From Thinopyrum elongatum (Eukaryota; Streptophyta; Magnoliopsida; Poales; Poaceae), in NCBI GenBank assembly GCA_011799875.1, contig JAAAXO010000416.1:398190-462189 (forward strand): a DNA stretch of 64,000 nucleotides, read 5' to 3'. The notes beneath the pieces were generated by a model. It was not told the DNA's origin and did not search any database. It was given only the letters and a program-made list of their open reading frames with translations. Made by a program: the position numbers and the translations under genes. This document shows, in pieces, positions 23,570-33,900 of this stretch. Each line of letters starts with the position of its first letter. The stretch's first letter is position 1.

Positions 23570-24700
23570 AGAAAAAAGTAGTCCGCTCTACTATATACAA
23601 TGGAGCCTGCCTGCCGGGGTTTGTCTCTCTTTAGAGTATCTCACACAAGGCGGCGGTGGCCTCTCTCTCACCGTTGGTCACTGATCTGGCCGCATCCTGT
23701 CCATCGTTTCTCTGTTCGACGGCCGAGGCAGCACGTCCCGATCTGTGGTACCCGCCGTTCTCTCTGACCAAGCTCCGGCGCGGTAGGGCCTACGCCACTT
23801 GCTCGCTGCCGCAGTATGGGCAGATCCCGCCCGCCGCCACCCTCCTAGTTACATCCCGACGACCCCCAGGTATCCCCTCCGGCCTTGCTCCACTGCCCAT
23901 CTTCCCACGTCGCTGCATGTGAAAAATCTTGCATGTGGATCTTCCCTAGTTCTTTGCCCAAAATGTAGCTCGTCCGGTGTACTTTTCATATTGCAATCTC
24001 GTCCTCACACCGTTTTAGATAAACACAACCGTGCTGTTATCTTCCCTTAGGACAAGGAATATGCTTCTTTTTTGTCATCGTATGTGTCATCAACTGTTAT
24101 TGGCCAGTAATTGTTTCCTTTCTACCTCTTTTTGAAAAACAGGGCTATCCATTTCACCTCGTTGCTATTGCAACCTTTTGGTGAACTGCACAAATCACTT
24201 TTTTCTTAAGAGTGTTTTGTGCAGTTCTACTAAAATGTCACACGGGCAACGTCTCTACATTTCAGTGTGACTGCACAAAGGGAGATTGGTTTTGCTCTAT
24301 CCTCCTCATCCAACTCCGAGCCTAATCTTCTCCAACTATTTGCTTAATCTTCTCCAACTAGTTAGTCTTAAGAGAGACTGCAAAGGTGACCGGCTTCTAT
24401 TTGTGTGTTTATTGTTTCATCAACAGTCCTCTATTATTGTAATCACACTTAATATCTTTGGAACAGGGACGCTCAGCTCTATTTTAGTGGAACTGCACAA
24501 AATGATCGAAATGTTGCATGCTCCTGACAGCTACTTTTTTTCCTAACATGCCTTGTTGATTTAGACAGAGCTGGGGAAGTTGCTGCCAATGAAAGCATGG
24601 ATCAATTTTAATTTAACACCTTCTCACAACTTTGTCTTCAGTTGTGATGTAAATATTAGCTCTGATCTGGTAATCATTGAGATGCATTAGCAAGGAAGTT
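23570..24700 (+). other. gene-like repeated unit A
   Basis: The unit has a TATA-like box (CTATATAC, 23591), a GC-rich leader exon to about 23869, a splice donor (CCCCAG then GTATCC, GT at 23870) and a long T-rich intron-like stretch. Next comes the shared block AACAGGGACGCTCAGCTC with TTTTAGTGGAACTGCACA (24464-24502), and finally the shared 3' block CTCACAACTTTGTCTTCAG then TGTAAATATTAGCTCTGATC (about 24625-24670). Each block recurs in order in units B, C and D. After the shared exon the frame GTLSSILVELHKMIE is open for about 22 codons. No known domain was recognised. It could be a degraded gene family captured by the CACTA or a non-coding transcription unit. Confidence 0.5.
24181..24230 (+). 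ncRNA. hairpin with arms matching the array motif (unit A)
   Basis: GTGAACTGCACAAATCACTT pairs with AGTGTTTTGTGCAGTTCTAC across a 10-base loop, with one bulge and one mismatch in about 20 positions. An equivalent hairpin exists in unit D. The right arm is complementary to GAACTGCACAAAA, which recurs through the array. Whether it is transcribed or processed is unknown. Confidence 0.35.
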
Positions 24701-25045
24701 AGTTTTTTTTTCCGAAAAAGAATGGATGGCAAGACACACGAAACAAAAGCTGAAAGCTCAGGGCATTGTACAATTTCATGTCGCTGGAAAATTATTTGTA
24801 TAGTACGTCAATTATGTAAACAAATGCTGGAAGCTTGATAGCATTGCTAGAAGTCTCTTCAGCATCCGGTTCCATGTGCCATGCATCAAATTATAGTGCA
24901 CAACCGCATGGGAGACTCAGCCCGGTCGTTGCGTCGCACTAATAGTGAGTAATGAGCAGTCAAATCATAAGCCCCACCTTTCCCACTGTAAGTTGCTTGG
25001 AAGAAGCAACCATCAATACGCTCTTCTTTGAATCCGCTCATACTA

Positions 25046-25395
25046 CTCCCTCCATCACAGTTTATAGAGCACGCTTCAACAATCTCTGGGACCAAGGCGA
25101 CTAGCGATCGACTTGAAAAATAGCATTGGTAGTTATAGCACGGCGTCTATTACTAGAGGAAATAGTGCGTACACACATGCATGCAGTGCTTCCACCCCGG
25201 ATACACACATGCATGCACTTACTCCACTCCGCGTACACACCTACATCGAGAGAAAATTATGGACTTGATTGCGGTTACCACGCCCTAATTAATTGAGCAT
25301 TAAACCAAACGCATCAAAAATCTCTCTGGTGGTGGAAATGCATGGAGAGAAATGCATGAGAATGAAGCGCGCCCTGTAAACTGTGATGGAGGGAG
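25046..25395. mobile_element. Stowaway-type MITE, 350 bp
   Basis: The termini CTCCCTCCATCACAGTTTA and its reverse complement (right end, with two or three differences further in) bound the element. TA occurs on each side (25044-25045, 25396-25397). CTCCCTCC ends with a TA duplication define Stowaway (Tc1/Mariner-derived) MITEs. No coding capacity. Confidence 0.8.
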
Positions 25396-25691
25396 TAGTA
25401 TGAAGGTGCAAAACCAAGTACGTGTATGGCCTGTCGGTCAACGCACTTCCTCTTGGCATATCACTGACATGTGGGACCGGAGTGTGAGCGAACCGATCTC
25501 AATTGACGGCAAAATGGCCAACCCGCCGTTCCTTGAGATAGACGAGGAGCGAGAACACACAGACGGGCTCGCACGGAGGCCAAGATATATTCGAGCATGG
25601 TTGATCGATATCATCATTACATGTTCGATGTTTTTTAATAGTACTATTGGGCTGCCATTTTCCGCACTTCTCCCGAATAAATGTGTACTTT

Positions 25692-26080
25692 ATCAGAGAT
25701 TAAAATAAAATAAGAGTACAGACGCTCCACCATTCCGTTCCTAGTACCTGTATACTAGTAGTAGTACTACTCATACTACTAAACCTTGCGCTTGGCTCTT
25801 CGCCTCTTCGGGAAGTCAAACAATGATGGTACTACAGTGTATGCCTCTGGCAATCTGACACCGAATGAACTGCTGCACGTCCACCGCCTGGGCGAGGGTA
25901 GGTTGCATAAGTCAAAAGCTTCTCCTCGTCCTGCGAGCCACCGAGCTTGAGGTAGACGGAGAGGGCGTAAGCGAGCTTTACCTTGTCCTGCAAGCTTCTC
26001 CTCGTTTTGCGAGTTGACGGGACACACGAAAAAGTAGTGCTAGTCCATACTCTCTCCTTTCCGGTTAATATGGCTTAATC
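25692..26080. repeat. direct duplication, copy 1
   Basis: It runs from TTTATCAGAGATTAAAATAA to GGTTAATATGGCTTAAT and is repeated at 26448-26828 with scattered substitutions and small indels. The start also resembles 28858-28900 near the end of unit B, so it is part of the inter-unit spacer. No gene is evident; the minus-strand frame here is not conserved between copies. Confidence 0.8.
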
Positions 26081-26084
26081 TTTT

Positions 26085-26447
26085 TTGCGGGTAAATGAGA
26101 GAGCTTTATTCATATATAAGCATTCTTAGGACAATCAGCTAAGAGACTGGTCACTAGGAAGCGAGGTACCCGCAAAAAAAGAAGAAGGAAGCGAGGAGTT
26201 TCATCAAGCCAGCTCTCGGTCACATTCAAAGTGCAGCAAGCACGGTTCGCACAAAGATGCGCCGCAAGGTTTGCTGACCTGTTTACATGCTGAATAACAA
26301 AAAAAGAGAAAATATTACTGAGCGCTCATATTTCTAACAGGATAGGAGCCAGAATTAAGCGAGAATTGTGGCGAGTGTTTCATGCAATCAACTTCCATTA
26401 TCACATGCGAGAACCCTCGAAGAGAACCAAATGTGTTGAAGATTGGT
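26085..26447 (-). mobile_element. LINE 3' fragment with RNase H-like end
   Basis: Across frameshifts the minus strand reads VIMEVDC (26415-26380), a block resembling QHVNRSANLAAHLC (about 26290-26250) and a block like ALNVTESWLDETP (about 26235-26195). That order is typical of the RNase H-type domain at the C-terminus of plant LINE polyproteins. The sequence ends in AATAAAGCTC and a short A run on the minus strand (26110-26080), the LINE tail. It is 5'-truncated and sits exactly between the two copies of the direct duplication. Confidence 0.55.
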
Positions 26448-26828
26448 TTATCACAGATTAAAATAAAATAAGAGTGCAGACGCTCCACCATGCGGTTCCT
26501 AGTAGTACATACCTGTATAGTAGTACAACGTAATACTAGTACTCGGAGCAGTAAACTTTTTGCTTGGTTGTTCGCCTCTTCGGGAAGTCGAACAATAATG
26601 GTACTAGTACAGTGTATGCTTCTGGCAATCTGACACCGAATTAACTGTTGCACGTCCACCGCCTAAGCGAGGGAGAGCTTGCATTAGTCAAAAATTTCTC
26701 CTTGTCCTGCGAGCCACCGCGCGCAAGCTTCTCCTGTCCTGCAAGCTTCTCCTTGTTCTGCAAGTTGACGGGACACAACAAAGAAATGCTAGTCCATACT
26801 GCCTCCTTTCCGGTTAATATGGCTTAAT
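26448..26828. repeat. direct duplication, copy 2
   Basis: Second copy of 25692-26080, same orientation, with the same ordered blocks (GCGGTTCCTAGTA, TCGCCTCTTCGGGAAGTC, CAAGCTTCTCCT, GTTAATATGGCTTAAT). It has an internal loss of about 30 bases near 26730 relative to copy 1. Confidence 0.8.
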
Positions 26829-27380
26829 TTGAAACGAGATAAATACACTGTCTGTCACTGTATATTTGTAAAAATATGGTTAGTGGACTTCATAATACGC
26901 TCATTGCGGTCAATATATACATTTTCCGGTGTTTATACGGTCACTAGCTCACCCTGGTTGACTATGTGTGTCCATACACGTGTAGGTTGAGCACTTGAGC
27001 GTGGCCGTGTGTATTCCGTCGTGTGCTCGGACATGCATGCATTAGGGCGTCGCGCGCATTTTTGCGTCCATATGTACGTGTGACTGTTGCATGCATGCAC
27101 GAGGTTGTAGTCCCTCACATTCATATGTTCATAAGTCAATGCTTTGTCAAAATGTTGCATGCAAGGTTTAATCATTCGTTGTTCACGCATGCATTCCCGA
27201 TATTAATACGTTGGTAAAGACAATTTCTTGAGGAAAACGAGCCCATGAATTGAGTACAAAGAGGACCAATAAGCCAGGACGGAAGGAGTACTAGTAGTGA
27301 ACCGGAAGGAGGGAGTAGGTACTAGTAGTACGTAATAACGTGCAGTAAAAAAATTCCTCTATGTGCATCCTGTCTACGTG

Positions 27381-27621
27381 TCTCTACTCTTATAAAAAAC
27401 AAAGTTGGTGATGATGGTGTGCCTGCCATCCTGCAATATAGGCCGTCCGATTTATATCTGATGGATAGGAAGGAAATTATGGCAATTTTGCAAAAAGATA
27501 CCCACACCCCTCTCCACATTTCCAAATAAGGCCTTCCCTCGTTCATTATTTTCTCTCATAAGATAAACTACTCATACAAATGCATCTTGATGTTCCGTGC
27601 AATGCACGGGCATCTTGCTAG
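27381..27621 (+). mobile_element. short non-autonomous Helitron, 241 bp
   Basis: It starts TCTCTACTCTTATAAAAA. It ends with the perfect hairpin CCGTGC-AAT-GCACGG (27595-27609), an 8-base spacer, and CTAG (27618-27621) followed by T. This matches Helitron ends: TC at 5', hairpin plus CTRR at 3', insertion beside T. The 5' flanking base is G rather than A. No coding capacity. Confidence 0.75.
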
Positions 27622-27810
27622 TCATGCAAGAAAATAGAGATAAGTACAAGTGAGACTCAGGAACGGTCATACACGTAGGGGGAGTACGTGTAGGGCCACT
27701 CAGGAGCAGTCAAATCACATAGTAAGTTAGTCGGACGAAGCAACCATCATTTCACTCTTCAATGACATGTACACAATATAAAATGGTTGATATGGAGAGA
27801 AAAAGAAAAC

Positions 27811-28525
27811 CGCTCCACTATATATACACTAGCAGGAGCCTAAGATACAAGCCTGCTTGCTTGGGTTGCTCTCTTCACAAGCATAGAACGGCGGTGGCCA
27901 CACCGCTGGTCATAGATCCAGCCTGATCCCGCCGCTGGGGGAAGGGGACGATGTTCTGCGTAGACGCGGTCGACAGCGGCGAGTGAGAAAACCCACTGTG
28001 GGTGCGTCCCGATCGGGGGTCCCCGCGGTATGGGCTGATGCCGCCTCCCAACTGCCCTTCTAGCTACACCCCGACGTCCCAGGTACAACTTCCTTTTGGA
28101 GCCGGCTTGCTCCACTGCCGCAGCTCCCCATGTAGCTCCATCTCCATGTGGATCTTTCTCTACTTTTACCATCTTCTATTTGTGATGAGTTTATGTCTAA
28201 TGAACTAGTGCCACTACTATTATTCTAGTCACACTTCTTCAATATCTTTGCCAACAGGGATGCTCAGCTCAATTTTAGTGGAACTGCACAAAAGCATCAT
28301 ATGATCCGAGGGTGCCAGGCTTCTTTCCTTCGACAGGTTCTACCTAGCCAGGAAATTAAATCCTGTTTAGGGTTTAGGGTTTACGACGTAGAGACCCCAT
28401 CAGTAGTTTTTTTTTGTACACACTCTCACAACTTTTGTCTTTAGTTGTGAAGTAAATATTGGCTATGATCTGTGAATCATTGAGATGCATCAGCATGCGT
28501 GTTAGTTTTCCTTTGTATTTGATGG
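27811..28525 (+). other. gene-like repeated unit B (shortest)
   Basis: The unit has a TATA box (CTATATATACAC, 27817), a leader exon, a splice donor (CCCAG then GTACAA, GT at 28083), then CAACAGGGATGCTCAGCTC and TTTTAGTGGAACTGCACA (28252-28293). The 3' block (ACAACTTTTGTC...GTGAAGTAAATATTGGCT) lies at about 28427-28465. The intron is only about 170 bp, and the hairpin region of units A and D is missing. The frame after the shared exon closes quickly. Same interpretation and doubts as unit A. Confidence 0.5.
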
Positions 28526-28590
28526 AATGTTGTAACGGGGCAACCTTGGAGTCAGGATACACACATGAAACAAAATCATAAAGCTTCGTA

Positions 28591-28754
28591 CTCCCTCAGA
28601 TCCTTTTTTGTATGCGTATAAGGCTACTCATAGTGGGGAGTATCATATACTAGTATCATGCATAAATTACATAGGGGACGGAGGTAGTATGTGAGAGTGT
28701 ATGGTGGGTCATGTGGTAAAATGTACTACTATGCAAAGAAAAAAGGACCGGAGG
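28591..28754. mobile_element. Stowaway-like MITE with an internal insertion-like segment
   Basis: The left end CTCCCTCAGATCCTTTTTTG and the right end AAAAAAGGACCGGAGG are imperfectly inverted, with TA on the left. The middle contains ACTCATAGTGGGGAGTATCA, a phrase of another common MITE type, and a second GGACGGAGGTAGTA end at about 28676, so two miniatures may be nested. Confidence 0.45.
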
Positions 28755-28759
28755 TGTCG

Positions 28760-30130
28760 CACGATGTCCAAGGAATATGGTGATAGTGGGAGGTGGGCTA
28801 TGTAATCACTGGGCTGCCGTGTTTCGTACTCCTCCGGTGTAAGAGTGGAGAAAGTTAGTTTTATCACAGAATAAATAAATAAGAGTACAGGCGCTCTACG
28901 ACGCTCTACCGCCGCAGTAATAGTGACCAATGAGCCGCCAAATCACATAGACCCGGTATAGTTATTGGACGGAAGAAGCAAACCATCACTCTATATCTCT
29001 CATGCAATACAATATTCTTTTGGAAACCAACGTTTCGTTTTGTTGGATCGCGCCATCGAGCAAAACCAACGTTTAAATCACGTCTATCGCGTTCGTGTCT
29101 CACCCTCCTCCACCCCACACGGTCGCTCGGCATACCACTCACTGCAAACCGAGTATACGATAGCTTTCCCGCCTGCTTGGTGATGGATCGCGCCATGGAT
29201 TACTAGCACTACTGGAAGAGATTGACGAGGAGGGGGAGGACAGCTAGCTGTAGCACGGACTCCCAAGAACTTTTTTACATGCATGTTGTGGCCGGCCATG
29301 TCGACGTTTGAACGTTGAGCAGTCGCATGCACCGGGAAGCAGCGCGGGCGGCGCTCTCTCGGCCAGCGCGCCGCTTCAATGCCGGCACAAGTGAGAGGTC
29401 GCGTCCACTCTGGCCAGGCATGAATGCAGCACTGACCATTTCGGGCGGGAAGCAAGCGTGGGTGATGAAGAGGGTTCGGGTTGGCCAGGGCGGTCAGGAG
29501 CGGGCGTGGCAGCGGTTCGAACGCCCGCAAACAACAGATGCTGTACGTAAATATTGCTGCGTAATTAATAACGTAAATAATGTGCCAGTTGGACAAATAT
29601 GATTGGAGATGGAGATGGAGATGGAATTTTATGTAAACACGGATATGCATGTCTATGTCTATGTGTGTGTGCGCGACGACTCTCGCGACTACTCGTACAC
29701 ATCATCGATGGCTCGTTCTGCCTACACACACAAACTTAGTACCGCCTCATTTTGTTTCTAGGATAGGAATATCATAGGAGTGGGAAACAATATGAAGTGA
29801 GATAAATGGAGTACGACGTACAAGAAGAAATGTGCACGCACTCACTCTGCCCCCGAGATACCCGCGAGTACACGATGGAGCGCATTTGTACACGAAGAGG
29901 CAGCTTACGTACGTAATAATTTGACCCTTTAATTTGTTCACTTAATAATGGAGGGTCAGGGACCACACGTGAGCGATACAAACTGCGACCTGAAAGCGGG
30001 GATGTGTTATTGATCGAGTTTTCTTCCTTGGTACGTTAAAAAAAGATTTGTCCGCTAGTTTTCGTTTCTTTTTTCCGGGAACGCACATATTCTATTTAAA
30101 ACCACTGCTATGGAGAGATTTTTTTACTCC
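28760..30130. other. inter-unit spacer, no recognised gene
   Basis: The sequence holds spacer blocks shared with other inter-unit regions: CAAATCACATAG...GAAGCAA.CCATCA at 28935-28985 (also about 24960-25015 and 27710-27755), and TACACGATGGAGCGCATTTG at 29870 (also near 21400). It also has a GC-rich segment (29300-29530) with open frames on both strands but no recognised domain. The GC-rich segment might be a captured fragment; I cannot identify it. Confidence 0.4.
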
Positions 30131-30133
30131 ATT

Positions 30134-31330
30134 GTATATATAGCCTCTTGTTTGATAGGGTTTCTTGCGTCTCGCTCTCTCACCCTCTCCATATCTAAAC
30201 AAGATAATAGTGTCCACTCTATCTCTCTCATCACCGGTGGTCACAGATCCGGCCGGATCCTGTCCCCTGCGGGAGGTGAGGAGGTCCAGCGTTGACGTTG
30301 TCGCCATCGGCGATGGAGGAAGCCGATGCACACCGTCCTCTCTGAGCCGGCGCCGGCGCGGACGAAGGTCCTCCGTGCCCTTGTTCGCTGCCGTCGTGTG
30401 GGCAGATCCCGCCCGCCCACCTAATCCACATCTCGCCCACCTGAGGTATAACTTCTTTTGGATTTCATGCTTCATTGTACTTTGCATGCGGGTTTTCTTC
30501 TATACCACTACTCCCCAGCTCCCCATGTACAGTAGCTAGGGTTCATCGGCTGGTCCAACCTCACCTAGTTTTTTACTATTATAGAGGAAAGGCCACTCCA
30601 AAAGTTGTCCAGGTTTACCATTTATGCATCGGTGGAGGTATACATTTTTTTTCCGACAAAAAGTACATGGTGGTTGTGCGGTCATTGTCCATATGCTCGT
30701 ATTGCTACTACTAATCTAAAACTATCACTGGTAAAATGAAGCAATGCCCATGTAGAGGTGTTGACAATTAAGATGCCGCTGTTAATCTTGTTCCACTGCT
30801 AAAACAAAGTAACGACACTACTATCATTTTTTTTATTTTTGCAAACAGGGATGCGTATCTCCATACTCGGGCATGTCTTCCTCAATTTTTAGTGGAACCG
30901 CACAAAATTTGATGGCCACTTTTGCTGAGTTCTTCCTTTCTCGAGTTTGATTACCGAGAAGAAACAAACCACAGTGAGGATTATCAAACTTCATTGGTGC
31001 CTGACCCAAACATGATGCCAAAATTGATGATGCATCACACCACGATGAGCTATCGATGCTCATGGTTGTGTCTCATGGCTGCATCGGCTGGTGAAGCTGA
31101 TCGATGTTCAATGAAGAACGAGCTGTCTTCCATCAGTGCTCTTTGCTTGTTACCACAAAGACGATATCCTTCACCAGTTCATCTTGGAGCAGTCGTTTAC
31201 GCTGGTGCAATTTTATCACACAATTGGATATGAAACAAATGTTTCCTCGAAGAAGCATCGACGTTGGTATTAAGAGCAAAAGTTTTGTCTTGATTTCTAA
31301 GCCTTCTCACAACTTTGTCTTCAGCTACCC
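30134..31330 (+). other. gene-like repeated unit C
   Basis: The unit has a TATA box (TGTATATATAGCC, 30134), a leader exon with the phrase CACAGATCCGGCCGGATCC and a splice donor (CTGAG then GTATAA, GT at 30446). Next come an intron-like stretch, AAACAGGGATGCG and TTTTTAGTGGAACCGCACA (30888-30905), then the 3' block CTTCTCACAACTTTGTCTTC (about 31303). The shared exon carries an insertion between its two halves. A 103-codon plus frame overlaps the exon region but is not shared with the other units. Confidence 0.5.
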
Positions 31331-31770
31331 TGTAATTTTATTTGACCAGCTTTTAACTAAATATATGGTCTGACTTTGATTAAAAATATGGTGTGGACTA
31401 AAAACCCGGATGGAGGTAGTACCCCTCCGTTTTTATTTACTCTAAATATTAGATTTGACTGAAGTCAAACTTTAACACAACAAATCATAATTATTGAGAG
31501 AGGGCAAACTGTACATACAAAATAATTGAAATTAAATTTCTTTATTTGTACACACTCTCACACCTTTCCAATAATTTGGTGCGTGTGTGGTTGTTCACCT
31601 AATGGAGGGTAGTGTACCGCACGTGAACGACAGGAAGAGCGACCAGGACGCGTGGATCGTTACTTGATCGTAGTTTTCTTCACTGGTACGTTAAATAAAG
31701 AGTTTGGTTCGTACACAATTTAAAATGATTGTTATGCAGAGAAAAAGAAAACCACTCCACTATATTAGTA

Positions 31771-31851
31771 CTCCCTCTGTAAACAAATATAAGAGCGTTT
31801 AGATCACTAAAATAGTGATCTATATGCTCTTATATTTCTTTACGGAGGAAG
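31771..31851. mobile_element. 81-bp Stowaway MITE
   Basis: Almost the whole element is a palindrome: CTCCCTCTGTAAACAAATAT on the left mirrors the right half around ATCACTAAAATAGTGAT, with TA on both sides (31769-31770, 31852-31853). This is a classic small Triticeae Stowaway. It sits in the TATA-box region of unit D. Confidence 0.9.
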
Positions 31852-31913
31852 TACTATATAAGCTGGAGCCTCAGCGCTTGTTCGCTAGGATTTGCACTCT
31901 TCACACTCTCGCT

Positions 31914-31917
<4 letters not shown>

Positions 31918-31979
<62 letters not shown>

Positions 31980-31980
31980 C
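31918..31980. repeat. AT-dinucleotide microsatellite
   Basis: About 30 AT repeats with two interruptions by AC lie between two copies of the unit D leader. Confidence 0.95.
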
Positions 31981-33038
31981 ATGCTGGAGGCTCAGCTTTC
32001 CTTTGCTAGGGTTTGCACTATTCACAATCTCTCACCCTCTTCATCAGATCTAAACAAGACTGCGTCTCTCTCTCTCTCTCTCCCCCCTCACAGCTGGTGA
32101 AGGAGCCGTCCGGATCCCGTCGCACCGGGAAGGGGAGGAGGTGCAGCGTTCAATCTGTCGCCTTCGGCGAGGGAGGCAATCCACTGCCGGCTGCGTTGTT
32201 CTCTTTCACCCAGCGCCTATGCGGGAGGGCCTCCGACCCCTTCTTCCTCGCTGTCGTATGTAGTGTGGGCAGATCCGGCCTCCCGCCGCATGCCTAGCCA
32301 CATCCCGATGACCCTAAGGTATAACTTTCTTTGAAACCGTCATTGCTCTAGCATGCGGATCTGTTTTGATTCTGTAGTCGAATCTAGGTCTTGGTTCAAA
32401 GAGGAAAGAAGGGAGGGTGGGGTGGAGCATGAATCTAGGACGTGGTTCAATGAGGAAAGGAGGGAGGGAAAGTAGTATAGACTGGCTATGCAGCCGCTTT
32501 GTTGGTCGAAAAGGGAAAAGTGGGTAACCCAGTACACACACCTGTAAGGAACCGATCTCTTGTTGAAAAAGGAAATAAACTGGGGGGTCGGGTAGTTTGT
32601 GCAGGATTAGATTTACTGCCCTCACATAGGAAAAAGGTTCAAAGAGAACAAATATGGGACCAACGCAGATATGCTGCTTGGCAACATACTCGACATCACC
32701 CATTTATACGTGTGGACGCACATGGTGCTGGCATGTTCCATATCCCATACAACTATTTTGCTGTTGTTAATCTAAGAATGCCGCTGGAAAATTGAAGCAA
32801 TGCCACTGTTAAAAGTACATTTTTAACGAATGTTATTTTAAGAGAATGTCTCTGTTAATATGAATCAATGCAACCGTTTTAGAAATGCTACTGTCCTACT
32901 TTGTTTTCCATCAAAATAAGGTAGATGCTTCTTTTTGTGGCCATACGATTCATCCTCCTTTATTGGCCAGTAATTGTTTCTTTTTTATCTCTGAAAACAT
33001 GGATATCTATTCAACTCGTTGCTATTGCGACCTTTTGC

Positions 33039-33087
33039 TTCACTACGCAAAACACTTCTGTTTTAAGAGTGTTTTGTGCAGTTCAAC
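33039..33087 (+). ncRNA. hairpin with arms matching the array motif (unit D)
   Basis: TTCACTACGCAAAACACTT pairs with AGTGTTTTGTGCAGTTCAA over about 18 positions with a short loop. It is homologous to the hairpin at 24181-24230. The right arm is the same in both (AGTGTTTTGTGCAGTTC) while the left arm has changed; pairing is kept with a few mismatches. Confidence 0.35.
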
Positions 33088-33532
33088 TTAAATGTCACAC
33101 CGGCAACTTTGCTTGATTTAGTTGAACTACACAAAACGAGATTGGATTTCCTATTCATGTGGGCAGATTCATATTTGATCTTGTCTGCCTCAGGAAAGGT
33201 CAGTACCGGCCTTCATCCACATGATTATGCAGTGTGCTTTGAGATGCTGTGCTACTTGTAGTGGTTCTGTTTTAAATAAATGTTGAATTGAAGCTATTGT
33301 ATTGCTGTCTTTTCCCATTAAGTGAACAAAAATAAGACCAACCCAGACATGATGCTTGTTGCTTTGTTACAACAAACTCTGCATCACCCCCTTTATAAGT
33401 AGATGGAAGGACATGGTGCTGCTGCGCCCACTCTCCCCTGGAACTGTTTATGCTTTTTGTTAATCTAATGCCACTGGTAAAATTAAGCAATGCCACTCTC
33501 AGAATTAACTACTGAATCTTAGTTCAAAACTG

Positions 33533-33900
33533 CAACACTTGTTAGGGATTGGCGGGAGTACCATTTCTGTTAGGGATCGGCGGGAGTACATGTTTAAGAA
33601 ATGTATTGTTGAGATAATGTCTTTGTTATTATATATCAGTTACAGTGTTTTACAAATGGTACTACCCTGCTTTGTAGTTCTTTCTACATGTTTAACCAAG
33701 GTATTGTTAAGATAATGTATCTGTTAATATGAATCAGTTGCATTGTTTTAGGAATGGTACTTTTCTGCTTTGTCGTTATTTATACATGTTGAAACAAGGT
33801 ATTGTTAAGATAATGTCTCAGTTCATATGAATGAATCACACTGTTTGAGAATTGCTACTGTCCTGCTTTGTTTCCCATTAAGATAAGGTAGATGTTTTTT
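33533..33900. repeat. tandem repeats in unit D: 29-bp pair and ~100-bp triplicate
   Basis: GTTAGGGATTGGCGGGAGTA occurs twice (33541, 33569). Then a ~100-bp unit containing TATTGTTAAGATAATGT, TGTTTTA.AAATGGTACT and CTGCTTTGT occurs three times from about 33592, with an older relative at 32825-32930. Confidence 0.7.
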
